From the NCBI RefSeq assembly GCF_028289625.1, contig NZ_JANQOM010000037.1, positions 1 through 36,273 on the forward strand: a stretch of 36,273 bases of DNA. Reading direction: 5' to 3'. Positions 1 through 7,845 of the stretch are shown one piece after another; positions within the stretch are counted from its first letter, which is position 1, and every line of letters begins with the position of its first letter. Both the position numbers and the translations under genes were made by a program. The notes below the pieces were generated by a model. It saw only the letters and a list, made by a program, of their open reading frames with translations, made no database searches and was not told the DNA's origin. The DNA is from Winogradskyella sp. (GTDB lineage: Bacteria; Bacteroidota; Bacteroidia; Flavobacteriales; Flavobacteriaceae).

Positions 1-36
1 AGCTGGCTTCTACCGAATACTGGTTACCGACCTTTT

Positions 37-142
37 AAGGTGGCTATAGCGTCGGGGCTCACCTCTTACCATTCCGAACAGAGAAGTTAAGCCCGTCAGG
101 GCCGATGGTACTGCGTCCGTGGAAGAGTAGGTCGCCGCCTTT
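37..142 (+). rRNA. rrf: 5S ribosomal RNA
   Basis: The RNA of the large-subunit central protuberance. The ends AAGGTGGC and GTCGCCGCCTT can form helix I. The interior carries conserved 5S blocks, including CCATTCCGAACAGAGAAGTTAAGC and GATGGTACTGC, and the length of about 106 bases is normal. Bases 1-36 before it have no recognisable gene and are probably the 23S-5S spacer, so this is the tail of an rRNA operon whose 16S and 23S genes lie outside the window. The exact ends are estimated from the helix I pairing. Confidence 0.93.
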
Positions 143-147
143 TTTTG

Positions 148-182
148 AATCCTGGTTCTAGTTTATAGGACCAGGATTTTTT
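148..182 (+). terminator. Intrinsic terminator of the rRNA operon
   Basis: AATCCTGGT at 148-156 pairs perfectly with ACCAGGATT at 170-178 and is followed by a T run. It lies 5 bases after the 5S gene and is the likely end of the rRNA transcript. Confidence 0.85.
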
Positions 183-201
183 GTTATAATAAAGTAGAGA
201 C

Positions 202-441
202 CTATTTTTTCTTTTTAAATATACTATCTCCAATAGTATTAAGTCCTATAAACAACATTGCAATTGCAGTTATACAAATTAATATTGCTATAATAAGTAA
301 TGGTATGTAAAGTGGTTTGTCATCATTGCTTAATGCAAGATGAAGTAATGTTGGACCGGCAAACATTAATACGAGACAGATACCCATTCGTTTTAACCCT
401 TTTTCCAGTAACTTTTTGTCTGTTTTATTATTTTCGTCCAT
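202..441 (-). CDS. DUF6095 family small membrane protein
   Basis: Function unknown. The 79-residue protein has a lysine-rich N-terminus and two hydrophobic segments, roughly residues 17-35 and 43-66 of this start, separated by a short loop with SNDDKPLYIP. This pattern and the FAGPTLLH and GLNTIGDSIF stretches match what I remember of DUF6095, a flavobacterial family of two-helix inner-membrane proteins. I chose the ATG at 441 (MDENNKTDKK) because an earlier ATG at 495 would place the gene 68 bases into murQ. Even so it overlaps the murQ 3' end by 14 bases, which suggests translational coupling. It is the last gene of the TonB receptor-DUF4249-murQ run. Confidence 0.7.
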   Translation of the reverse strand: MDENNKTDKKLLEKGLKRMGICLVLMFAGPTLLHLALSNDDKPLYIPLLIIAILICITAIAMLFIGLNTIGDSIFKKKK

Positions 442-1240
442 GGAATATACTTTTTCTAACGCTTTTATGTTCTTTAAGTAATTTAGAGGCTTCATGTTCG
501 GTTACATTTAATTCGTTCATAATCATTTTTATTCCTCTTTCTACTAGTTTATCATTACTCAATTGCATATCCACCATTTTATTGTCTTTAACTTTTCCCA
601 ACTGAATCATGGTAGCAGTAGTTATCATATTTAAAACTAGTTTTTGAGCTGTACCTGCTTTCATTCTTGAGCTACCAGTAAGAAATTCTGGACCGACAAT
701 AACTTCGATAGGATATTGCGCTATTAAGCTTAAAGGACTGTTCTTATTACAGGTGATGCATCCGGTAACTATACCCTCTTCATTACACTTTTTTAAAGTG
801 CTTACTACATATGGTGTGGTCCCAGATGCTGCAATACCCACCACTACATCTTTTTCTGATATATAATATTCTTTAAGATCTATCCAGCCTTGAGTAATAG
901 AATCTTCTGCATTTTCAACAGCTTTTCTAATAGCATTATCACCACCTGCTATTAGACCAATTACTAAATCATGAGAAACTCCAAATGTTGGAGGACATTC
1001 TGAGGCATCTAAAATACCTAAACGACCACTTGTACCAGCACCTATATAGAATAATCGACCTCCTTCTTTTAGTTTTTCAACTACTTTTTCTATTAAAGCT
1101 TCTACTTGTGGAAGTACTTTTTCAACTGCAACAGGAACAGTCTTGTCTTCGATATTCATGTTTTTGATAATCTCATTAATAGACATCTTTTCAAGATGGT
1201 TATAATGGGAATCTTTCTCAGTAGTCTTTTCGAAATTCAT
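428..1240 (-). CDS. murQ: N-acetylmuramic acid 6-phosphate etherase
   Basis: A cytoplasmic cell-wall recycling enzyme. It cleaves the lactyl ether of MurNAc-6-phosphate to give GlcNAc-6-phosphate and D-lactate. The SIS-fold sugar-phosphate site is clear: GAGTSGRLGILDASECPPTFG spans residues 67-87, with the catalytic-type Glu81 in ECPPT and a second conserved Glu112 in ENAEDS, 31 residues later as in characterised MurQ proteins. The length of 270 residues is slightly below the usual 298 of E. coli, mainly at the C-terminus. It starts 37 bases after the DUF4249 gene and overlaps DUF6095. No MurNAc transporter or anhMurNAc kinase lies nearby, so the link to the upstream TonB pair is positional only. 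Confidence 0.96.
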   Translation of the reverse strand: MNFEKTTEKDSHYNHLEKMSINEIIKNMNIEDKTVPVAVEKVLPQVEALIEKVVEKLKEGGRLFYIGAGTSGRLGILDASECPPTFGVSHDLVIGLIAGGDNAIRKAVENAEDSITQGWIDLKEYYISEKDVVVGIAASGTTPYVVSTLKKCNEEGIVTGCITCNKNSPLSLIAQYPIEVIVGPEFLTGSSRMKAGTAQKLVLNMITTATMIQLGKVKDNKMVDMQLSNDKLVERGIKMIMNELNVTEHEASKLLKEHKSVRKSIFHGRK

Positions 1241-1277
1241 GACATAAAAATAGTGAATTTCTTTAGGTAAAAGTGAT

Positions 1278-2096
1278 TTATTCTACGGTGTAAATAAGCT
1301 CATCGACCTCTGACAATCTAAAATAGCCAAACGGAAAATTATCTGGATTGGTAGTATTGATGCAATTTCCTCTTACTGTAGCTGGCTGCGTTTCAAAAGG
1401 TCCTCCATCTTCCTCACCTCCTTGCTGAAGTAAAATAAACATAAATTCATAAAATCGTTCTGAAATACCATAGTTGCGGATGGTGACAATATCGCCTGAC
1501 TCTAAATCTTCTTCTGTATAAAACCCGAAAATTTGATTTCCATCTGTAAATCTATCTTCATAAACTTCGAGAGTTGGTACTACAGGTATATTACTTATAA
1601 ATTCAAAGAAATAATAATTCTCTATATTGGCAGGATCTGTATAAAAAGCTTTCAATTCTATATCTTCTCCAGAAAAACCGCCTTCATTTTCTTGTTCTAC
1701 AAAATCAATTGGAACAACAGATTTTAAGGTTTCAGTTCCTGTATAGGTTTCACCTTCATAGATAACCGTTAGAATGTATGCTTCATCAATAACAGGAACA
1801 AAGTTATTGTTTCTATAAATTCCTGTAAGGCCTTCTTCTACAAAATTAAAAACATTGCTATTAGAATCTGTAATTTGAACTATAGCTCCATTCGCTGGTG
1901 GAACTGTTTCGTCAAAGAAAGGAGCTGTCAAACTGAGTCTAATGCTCTGTTCATTTCCAGTTGTATTTTTGAACCAATTTATTGATGCATCTATCACTAA
2001 ACGTGGTTCTGCCGTATTTAAATCTACGTCTACAACATCCTCACAGTTAGTAAATAAACTAATAGACAATACCATAACAAATAATCTCTTCATCAT
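1278..2096 (-). CDS. DUF4249 outer-membrane-associated lipoprotein
   Basis: A predicted lipoprotein of 272 residues. The N-terminus has a short hydrophobic signal ending in a lipobox, LFTNC, with the lipid-carrying Cys at residue 18, followed by acidic residues. The body, including RLVIDASINW near residue 32 and the C-terminal NCINTTNP-PFGYFR stretch, fits DUF4249, a family normally encoded directly after a TonB-dependent receptor in Bacteroidota. Here it starts 5 bases after the receptor stop. By analogy with other receptor-lipoprotein pairs it may cap the receptor or bind its substrate at the cell surface. The ligand is unknown. Confidence 0.85.
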   Translation of the reverse strand: MMKRLFVMVLSISLFTNCEDVVDVDLNTAEPRLVIDASINWFKNTTGNEQSIRLSLTAPFFDETVPPANGAIVQITDSNSNVFNFVEEGLTGIYRNNNFVPVIDEAYILTVIYEGETYTGTETLKSVVPIDFVEQENEGGFSGEDIELKAFYTDPANIENYYFFEFISNIPVVPTLEVYEDRFTDGNQIFGFYTEEDLESGDIVTIRNYGISERFYEFMFILLQQGGEEDGGPFETQPATVRGNCINTTNPDNFPFGYFRLSEVDELIYTVE

Positions 2097-2101
2097 TAGT
2101 T

Positions 2102-4477
2102 CTAAAATTTAAAATTATAGGAAACCGAGGGGACGATACCGAAAATGGCAAGTCTCACAGCTTCATTTGTGCCCGACATACGGTTTTCTCTAAACGTTAT
2201 ATTGGCCGCATTTCTTCGATTATAAACATTATATATCCCAAAAACCCATTCACCTTTAAATCGCTTCTGACTATCTGGTTTTGGGTTGTAATTAACAGAT
2301 AGATCTAAACGATGATAAGCTGGTAACCTGCTTGAATTTCTAGCTTCATAACTTGGGACTACTATACCATTAAATTCATATTGTCCATTGGGAAAAGTTG
2401 CCGGGAGACCAGTCTGGAACAAAAAATTTGAGTTAAGAGACCACTTTTTATTCAAGTTATAGCTAGCAGTTATTGAGATATCATGAGTTTTATCGAAAGG
2501 TGTTTTATACCATTCACCATTATTAATCCCTGTTTCTATAGGAGTTCTTCCAGGGGTTCGCTGTTCGGACCTTGATAGGGTATATGCCAACCATCCTTTA
2601 AGTCTGCCTTCGTTCTTTCTTAGTAATACTTCTAAGCCATAAGCTCTTGCTTCACCATTAAGAATGACTTGCTCAATAGCATTATTAGCGATTAAGTCAG
2701 CGCCATCGATGTAATCGATGCGGTTCTGTATGGTTTTATAAAATGTTTCTACTTCTAGGGAAAATATATTATCCTTAAACGTTCTAAAGTAGCCTAATGC
2801 TACTTGATCCAATAGCTGTGGTTCAATATATTTTCCACTTGGTGTCCAAACATCCAAAGGTGTCGGTGAACTTGTATTCGACAAAAGGTGCAAGTACTGA
2901 CTCATTCGGTTATAACTTGCCTTAATAGACGAATTGTCATTGAGTTGGTATGCAATTGCTAAACGTGGTTCTATATTGGCAAAAGATTCTATAACATCAC
3001 TTCTGCTAAAGTTTTCCGTTCCTGTTGGTTCTGCTTTTTCATAAATGCCAAGGGCTTCGTTAAATATAACAGGATTGTTATTTTCATAAGTGTTTAATTC
3101 GTCTTGCCCTAATCGGTGAAATGTGCTAAATCTTGCGCCATAACTAACAGAGAGTCTATTGCTTATTGTGTGTTCTGCATCAACGTATACGGCGTTTTCA
3201 AAAGCATATTTGTCAATTAACTTGAAAGGGTTAATACCAGAATCCTCAGTATTTGGATTAATTTCACCAGGATTAAATTTGTAGTAAATGCTATTTAATC
3301 CGTATTCAAGCTTAAAGTTATTACTGATGTAATGCTTTAAATCGTATTTTACATTAAAGTTTCTAATGTAAGACTCCCATTCAAATCCAACAAAATTGAG
3401 ATCTAAACCATAGTAATAGTCTGAATAAATCAATGATAAATTAGAAAACAATTTGTCTGAGAAAAGGTGATTCCAACGAAAATTAACGACAGTGTTACCA
3501 TAGGTATTTTCAAAACTGTCCTGAATATTAAAAACGTCTCTGCCAAAATAGCCTGATAAAAAAATACTGTTTCGTTCATTCAATCTGTAGCTTAGCTTCG
3601 TATTTAAGTCATAGAAGTAAGCCACATTATCTATGTCGAATAATGGCAGAAACAAATGCGCATAACTACTCCTTCCGCCAAATAAAAAAGAACCTTTTTC
3701 TTTTTTGATAGGCCCTTCTGCTAACAACCTGCTAGAAATTAAACCAATGCCACCGTTCATGTGGAACTGACTACTGTTTCCTTCTTTTTGGTAGATATCC
3801 AATACAGATGACACACGACCACCATACTTTGCTGGTATGCCACCTTTGTATAATTTGATATCCTTAATCGCATCTGGATTGAAAACAGAAAAGAATCCAA
3901 ACAAGTGGGAAGAGTTAAAAATTGTGGCTTCATCCAATAAAATGAGATTCTGGTCTGCTGCACCACCTCTAACATTAAATCCAGAAGCACCTTCACCAGC
4001 GTTAGTAACTCCTGGCAGTAATGTAATTGATTTTATCACATCCACCTCACCTAAAACCACAGGCATATTTTTTATGGTTTGGATAGAAAGCGCATTAACA
4101 CTCATTTGTGGTTTTTTAATATTGAGTTTTTCAACGTTTTCTTCTATGATAACTTCATCCAAGCTCTCCGCAGCTTCCTGAAGCTTAAAGTTTTTAACCA
4201 TATCAGCATTCAAAACAATGGTTTCTGAAACAGTACTAAACCCTAAATAACTAATTTGAACTTTATATGTGCCTTCAGGGAGTGTGATAGAATAGAAACC
4301 ATATTCATTGGTCATAGTGCCAGATTGTATTTCTGGGACTATGACATTAACACCTATGAGTGTTTCATTACTCTGGCTATCTCTAATTGTTCCGCTTAGC
4401 GTAAATTTTTCTTGGGCAAAAATGCAGAAAGAAAACCATAAGGAAATTGTAAAAACAGTGAATGTTTTTTTGTTCAT
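2102..4477 (-). CDS. TonB-dependent receptor with carboxypeptidase-like regulatory domain
   Basis: An outer-membrane active transporter of 791 residues. A signal peptide (residues 1-21, ending CIFAQ) is followed by a carboxypeptidase-D-regulatory-like beta domain (about 26-110, with TIRDSQSNETLIGVNV and YKVQISYLGF). The plug follows (about 120-235, with VRGGAADQNLILLD and YGGRVSSVLDI), then a long beta-barrel rich in aromatic and Asn residues that ends in FKF. SusC-like length is near 1000, so this is the shorter receptor type that pairs with DUF4249. No sugar-utilisation or siderophore genes lie beside it, so the substrate cannot be named. A matching -7 box lies 20 bases before the start. 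Confidence 0.93.
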   Translation of the reverse strand: MNKKTFTVFTISLWFSFCIFAQEKFTLSGTIRDSQSNETLIGVNVIVPEIQSGTMTNEYGFYSITLPEGTYKVQISYLGFSTVSETIVLNADMVKNFKLQEAAESLDEVIIEENVEKLNIKKPQMSVNALSIQTIKNMPVVLGEVDVIKSITLLPGVTNAGEGASGFNVRGGAADQNLILLDEATIFNSSHLFGFFSVFNPDAIKDIKLYKGGIPAKYGGRVSSVLDIYQKEGNSSQFHMNGGIGLISSRLLAEGPIKKEKGSFLFGGRSSYAHLFLPLFDIDNVAYFYDLNTKLSYRLNERNSIFLSGYFGRDVFNIQDSFENTYGNTVVNFRWNHLFSDKLFSNLSLIYSDYYYGLDLNFVGFEWESYIRNFNVKYDLKHYISNNFKLEYGLNSIYYKFNPGEINPNTEDSGINPFKLIDKYAFENAVYVDAEHTISNRLSVSYGARFSTFHRLGQDELNTYENNNPVIFNEALGIYEKAEPTGTENFSRSDVIESFANIEPRLAIAYQLNDNSSIKASYNRMSQYLHLLSNTSSPTPLDVWTPSGKYIEPQLLDQVALGYFRTFKDNIFSLEVETFYKTIQNRIDYIDGADLIANNAIEQVILNGEARAYGLEVLLRKNEGRLKGWLAYTLSRSEQRTPGRTPIETGINNGEWYKTPFDKTHDISITASYNLNKKWSLNSNFLFQTGLPATFPNGQYEFNGIVVPSYEARNSSRLPAYHRLDLSVNYNPKPDSQKRFKGEWVFGIYNVYNRRNAANITFRENRMSGTNEAVRLAIFGIVPSVSYNFKF

Positions 4478-4496
4478 TGCAATTTTTTAAGTCAAA

Positions 4497-4504
4497 CAAA
4501 AATA
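4497..4504 (-). promoter_or_regulatory. Bacteroidota -7 box before the TonB receptor
   Basis: On the minus strand this reads TATTTTTG, a match to TAnnTTTG, 20 bases before the receptor ATG. I could not identify a good -33 TTG, so this rests on the -7 box and its position. It would give a leader of about 15 bases. The other gene-free bases up to 4705 hold no further strong match apart from GATATTTG at 4676-4683, a one-off box before icd. Confidence 0.5.
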
Positions 4505-4705
4505 AAAAAGCTTTACTGGCTAAGCTGTTTTTTTAACTAAAGTTTAGTGTATCTAATTCAGTTATTAAAAGGATGCTGTAATTTTCCTTATTACCCAAAT
4601 GTTCTTTAATTCTATAGGGCTCAGAAACATAATGAACTTAGTTGTTTTTAATTAGAGAATTTGAAAATGAATGCCGATATTTGCAAAAATTAAAAAAAAG
4701 ATCTT

Positions 4706-6145
4706 ATGACTAAAATAACTGTAGCGAAGGGAGATGGCATAGGCCCGGAAATAATGGATGCCACTTTACGAATTTTAGAAGCAGCTGGAGCGCAACTAGA
4801 TATTGATGAGATAGAGGTTGGTGAAAAGGTATATTTGGCCGGAAATACAGCAGGAATTTCAGATGAAGCATGGGAAACCATTAGACGAAATAAAATATTT
4901 TTAAAAGCGCCTATAACAACACCTCAAGGAGGTGGCTATAAAAGTTTAAATGTCACTACACGTAAGACCTTGGGTCTCTTTGCCAATGTTAGACCTTGTA
5001 AAAGTTTACATCCTTATATCGCCACAAAACACCCAGAAATGGATGTTGTTATTGTAAGGGAAAATGAAGAGGATTTATATGCAGGTATTGAGCATCAACA
5101 AACAGACGAAGTTGTACAATGCTTAAAGTTAATTAGTCGACCAGGATGTGAGAAAATCATCACCTATGCTTTTGAATACGCTAAGAAATTTGGAAGAAAA
5201 AAAGTAACGTGTTTTACAAAAGATAACATAATGAAACAAACCGATGGTTTGTTTCACAAAGTATTTGACGAAATAGCTGCTAAATACCCTGAAATAGAAA
5301 ATGAGCATTGGATTATAGACATAGGTGCTGCGAAGCTAGCTGATTCCCCAGAAACTTTTGATGTTATTGTAATGCCAAATTTATACGGTGATGTACTTTC
5401 TGATATTGCTGCACAAATCACAGGTTCTGTAGGATTGGCGGGATCTTCCAATATTGGTCATGATCATGCGATGTTTGAAGCTATTCATGGGTCAGCACCT
5501 CGTAGAGCTGGACAAAACTTAGCTAATCCTTCAGGGTTGATACAGGGAGCTATTTTAATGTTGCAACATATTGGGCAAGCTGATATAGCGGCTAAAATCC
5601 AAAACGCATGGTTAAAAACCATGGAAGATGGTATTCATACTTATGATGTATATGACGAAACTATAAGTACGCAAAAAGTAGGTACTGCGGAGTTTGCCGA
5701 TGCTGTTATTGCTAATCTTGGTCAGGAACCTACTAAACTCAAAAAGGTAGAGCTTAAGAACACAGGTGCTATTGAAATACCAAAACATATACGCAAACCA
5801 CGTGCAGAGAAAGTGCTACAAGGGGTTGACGTATTTGTGGACTGGGAAGGTACGGATCCAGATATCATAGGTGAAAAAATGAGCAGTACTATGAATACAG
5901 ATGTTCTTAACCTTACTATGATTACAAACAGGGGTGTTAAGGTATGGCCAAACGGATTTGATGAAACCTTCTGTACAGATCATTGGAGATGTCGTTTTAA
6001 AGCGGTTGATGGTAAGTCAGCAACAAAAGCTGATATCATTGAAGTGTTGAGCAAGGCAATTGATGCAGGTATCGATACTATTAAGACTGAAAATCTTTAT
6101 GAATTTAACGGTGTTAGAGGTTATTCACTAGGTCAAGGACAATAA
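4706..6145 (+). CDS. icd: Isocitrate dehydrogenase (probably NADP-dependent)
   Basis: TCA-cycle enzyme, isocitrate to 2-oxoglutarate and CO2, cytoplasmic. The protein has 479 residues: an isocitrate/isopropylmalate dehydrogenase core of about 335 residues plus a C-terminal alpha/beta domain of about 140, as in the Thermus-type enzyme. The core shows GDGIGPEI at residues 9-16, the metal-site stretch NLYGDVLSD, and HGSAPRRAG at the cofactor site. Isopropylmalate dehydrogenases carry an acidic residue where this protein has Arg-Arg, so basic residues there favour NADP. That cofactor call is inferred. It is a single-gene unit with its own terminator, divergent from the TonB receptor operon. Confidence 0.95.
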   Translation: MTKITVAKGDGIGPEIMDATLRILEAAGAQLDIDEIEVGEKVYLAGNTAGISDEAWETIRRNKIFLKAPITTPQGGGYKSLNVTTRKTLGLFANVRPCKSLHPYIATKHPEMDVVIVRENEEDLYAGIEHQQTDEVVQCLKLISRPGCEKIITYAFEYAKKFGRKKVTCFTKDNIMKQTDGLFHKVFDEIAAKYPEIENEHWIIDIGAAKLADSPETFDVIVMPNLYGDVLSDIAAQITGSVGLAGSSNIGHDHAMFEAIHGSAPRRAGQNLANPSGLIQGAILMLQHIGQADIAAKIQNAWLKTMEDGIHTYDVYDETISTQKVGTAEFADAVIANLGQEPTKLKKVELKNTGAIEIPKHIRKPRAEKVLQGVDVFVDWEGTDPDIIGEKMSSTMNTDVLNLTMITNRGVKVWPNGFDETFCTDHWRCRFKAVDGKSATKADIIEVLSKAIDAGIDTIKTENLYEFNGVRGYSLGQGQ

Positions 6146-6172
6146 TAAACACATCAGATATACATTCAAGAG

Positions 6173-6202
6173 AAGACTGCCTTAATAGAGGCAGTCTTTT
6201 TT
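6173..6202 (+). terminator. Intrinsic terminator after icd
   Basis: AAGACTGCCT at 6173-6182 pairs perfectly with AGGCAGTCTT at 6189-6198 across a six-base loop, with T's from 6197 to 6202. It is 27 bases after the icd stop. Confidence 0.9.
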
Positions 6203-6380
6203 ACTTAATTTTATTCCGAAAGTTTTAAAAGCCCAAAACGATTCTCTTTTGTAAATAAAGCGGATTTGGAGATGGTTAGAAAACGTTTTACTCAATAACC
6301 TCACTAAGTATAACGATTCAGAATGCCAATATTTAAAGTTTCGTGAGATGTTGAAAAACAAACGAGTTCAGCATAAGACA

Positions 6381-6420
6381 AAAAGCCATATCACTACAGT
6401 AAACTGCGCTGACATGGCTT
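6381..6420 (-). terminator. Minus-strand intrinsic terminator with no assigned gene
   Basis: On the minus strand AGCCATGTCA pairs with TGATATGGCT (one G-U pair), with an inner CAG-TTTA-CTG hairpin, and TTTTTG follows the stem. No confident gene precedes it on that strand, which implies an unannotated minus-strand transcript from the region up to about 6950. Confidence 0.65.
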
Positions 6421-6459
6421 CTCTTTGAAACAGTACTAACGTGACCTATTTAGTTTTCA

Positions 6460-6606
6460 CTAACTCAGCTGTATGGTTTGCACCATCATCCTTTTCGGTT
6501 CAAGGGTTTCCGTTTCGGTGAAACGTTTCGTAACTTTCAAAATGTATTGGTCTGATACTTTGCGTTTCATAAGATACGTTTTTCTTGATGTTTTCTTTTT
6601 TATCAT
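6460..6606 (-). CDS. Possible 48-residue basic small protein
   Basis: An ATG at 6606 opens a 48-codon frame, MIKKKTSRKTYLMKRK at its start and MMVQTIQLS at its end, rich in Lys and Arg. It stops 40 bases before the minus-strand terminator at 6381-6420, which is the main reason to list it. I do not recognise the product. No TAnnTTTG box was found upstream. It could as easily be a chance frame inside a non-coding RNA. Confidence 0.2.
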   Translation of the reverse strand: MIKKKTSRKTYLMKRKVSDQYILKVTKRFTETETLEPKRMMVQTIQLS

Positions 6607-6953
6607 TCGCTTTCGCGTCTCATACGTCTAAAAACATTGCTCATCCTATTCGCGTTCACTTTCGATTCCGTTACTTTTTCAAAGCTTTTCACTGTCGCTT
6701 CACGACCTGCAAGCATGCCGTAGAACTAGAGCTTCATGGTTTGTTACCAACACTTGCCTACACAAGCAGTTCACTCACCTCAAAAAACAATCTCATTATA
6801 TAAAGAACGTTACTTTATTTACAATTTAACATAAATTCGAAGAAAACTTCAAAACCAAACCAAGTTTGGTGCTAATTGTTTAGCTAATATATACTTACAT
6901 TACGAATTTCCAAATTTTTCAACCATTTAGATATGCACAACTTATAAACGCGA

Positions 6954-6975
6954 GTTATTAACAATAGTTAATAAC
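6954..6975. repeat. Perfect inverted repeat beside the rplS terminator
   Basis: GTTATTAAC, spacer AATA, then GTTAATAAC: nine-base perfect arms. It lies 2 bases from the rplS terminator palindrome. It could be a protein-binding operator or a second hairpin in the rplS 3' region. Confidence 0.7.
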
Positions 6976-6977
6976 TA

Positions 6978-7005
6978 AAAAAGCCCTTGAATTCAAGGGC
7001 TTTTT
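6978..7005 (-). terminator. Intrinsic terminator after rplS (bidirectional)
   Basis: A perfect 28-base palindrome centred on GAATTC, with AAAAGCCCTTG and CAAGGGCTTTT arms, 20 bases after the rplS stop on the minus strand. The flanking A and T runs mean it could stop transcription from either side. Confidence 0.88.
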
Positions 7006-7024
7006 AAAAGGTATGTGAATTAAA

Positions 7025-7375
7025 CTATCGTCTAACTTCTTTAATTCTTGCTTTTTTACCAGTAAGACCTCTAAAGTAGAAGATACGTGCTCTGCGTACT
7101 TTACCGCGTTTGTTCACTTCAATTTTTTGCAATGCTGGTAAATTCACTGGGAAGATACGCTCAACACCAATCGTTCCAGACATTTTACGAATGGTAAATG
7201 TTTCAGAAGACCCGTTTCCTTTACGTTGTAGCACCACTCCTTTAAAGAACTGTGTACGTGTTTTGTTTCCTTCTTTAATTTCGTAGTAAACTGTGACAGT
7301 ATCACCAGCACTAAATTCAGGTAGGTCTTTTTTGGTTACAAATTCGTCTTGCACAAATTTTACTAAAGAATCCAT
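7025..7375 (-). CDS. rplS: 50S ribosomal protein L19 (bL19)
   Basis: A structural protein of the large subunit at the 30S-50S interface. The 116 residues match the family length. Conserved blocks include FSAGDTVTVYYEIKEGNKTR (about 21-40), FKGVVLQRKGNGSSETFTIRK (about 44-64) and the C-terminal KRGKVRRARIFYFRGLTGKKARI. It is next to trmD as in many bacteria, but here it has its own consensus promoter and terminator, so it can be expressed apart from trmD. The 5' leader of about 70 bases contains a TGGTT-TAGAGC-AACCA hairpin, which could allow autoregulation. That is conjecture. Confidence 0.98.
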   Translation of the reverse strand: MDSLVKFVQDEFVTKKDLPEFSAGDTVTVYYEIKEGNKTRTQFFKGVVLQRKGNGSSETFTIRKMSGTIGVERIFPVNLPALQKIEVNKRGKVRRARIFYFRGLTGKKARIKEVRR

Positions 7376-7451
7376 GTTTTCTTTTTTGTTATGTATGGTT
7401 GCTCTAAACCAACATTCACGATTTTCGCCAGAGGTTAATCTAAAGTGGGTG

Positions 7452-7459
7452 CAAAGATA
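7452..7459 (-). promoter_or_regulatory. Consensus -7 box of the rplS promoter
   Basis: The minus strand reads TATCTTTG, an exact TAnnTTTG match, giving a start near 7446 and a leader of about 70 bases before the rplS ATG. The -33 region falls inside the AAAAGTT-type heptamer tract at 7460-7496, which is unusual. Confidence 0.7.
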
Positions 7460-7496
7460 GTTAAAAAGTTAAAAGTTAAAAGTAGAAAGTGAAAAG
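7460..7496. repeat. Degenerate heptamer tandem repeat
   Basis: On the plus strand about five units related to GTTAAAA follow each other: one 8-base variant, two exact copies, then GTAGAAA and GTGAAAA. The tract fills the space between the rplS -7 box and the stop of the neighbouring membrane-protein gene. Confidence 0.7.
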
Positions 7497-7499
7497 TTT

Positions 7500-7832
7500 T
7501 TAGGCCTTTTTAGGGGCTTTTTTTAGATCATTAACGGCAAATATTAAAAATCCCATCATAAACACAAAGAATGAGAAGGTATTAAAATAGGATAAGACCA
7601 CTTGCGTTGCCATAAATTCATTACTGCTAGAATGATTCATAATAAGTGGTACTAACTGAAATGCCAAAACCGCTAGTAAAGAAACACAAGCACCAGCAAG
7701 CATAATGATAGCACCTATAGTACGGTATTTTGAAACTATAATAATACTCGAAACTACCATGGCAAGTTGAAACATCACTATGATGATGCCATTAATGGTG
7801 AAGTGTATTGTTAAATCGTCAAAATTATCCAT
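7500..7832 (-). CDS. Small three-helix membrane protein, function unknown
   Basis: I do not recognise a family. The 110 residues contain three clear hydrophobic segments, about residues 13-33, 38-62 and 78-101. The loop between the second and third carries NHSSSNEF, and the C-terminus is a lysine tail. It starts 13 bases after the trmD stop, so it probably shares the trmD transcript. Inner-membrane location is inferred from the helices. No catalytic motif is visible. Confidence 0.75.
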   Translation of the reverse strand: MDNFDDLTIHFTINGIIIVMFQLAMVVSSIIIVSKYRTIGAIIMLAGACVSLLAVLAFQLVPLIMNHSSSNEFMATQVVLSYFNTFSFFVFMMGFLIFAVNDLKKAPKKA

Positions 7833-7845
7833 AATCGATTGGTTT

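Larger units (their letters stand above)
6203..6977. other. Long intergenic stretch with no convincing gene
   Basis: About 775 bases between the icd and rplS terminators. It holds a minus-strand terminator (6381-6420), a weak 48-codon minus-strand ORF (6460-6606), a short inverted repeat ACCAAAC-CAA-GTTTGGT at 6854-6870 and a perfect 22-base inverted repeat at 6954-6975. A 72-codon plus-strand reading at 6585-6803 resembles no family I know and runs antisense to the terminator-bearing strand. No tRNA, tmRNA or RNase P signature was seen. A minus-strand ncRNA or a decayed gene is possible. Confidence 0.5.

Noticed and set aside
3757..4181. Open frames of 79 and 114 codons inside the TonB receptor gene
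   Set aside because: They lie in other frames or on the opposite strand of a clearly coding receptor.
6182..6370. About 60-codon stop-free minus-strand frame reading FKYWHSESLYLVRLL and FAFKTFG-like residues
   Set aside because: No ATG, and it runs through the icd terminator and starts past the minus-strand terminator. A frame of this length arises by chance.
6585..6803. 72-codon plus-strand reading in the icd-rplS gap
   Set aside because: No family resemblance, no promoter box, and it is antisense to the strand that carries a terminator. Probably chance.
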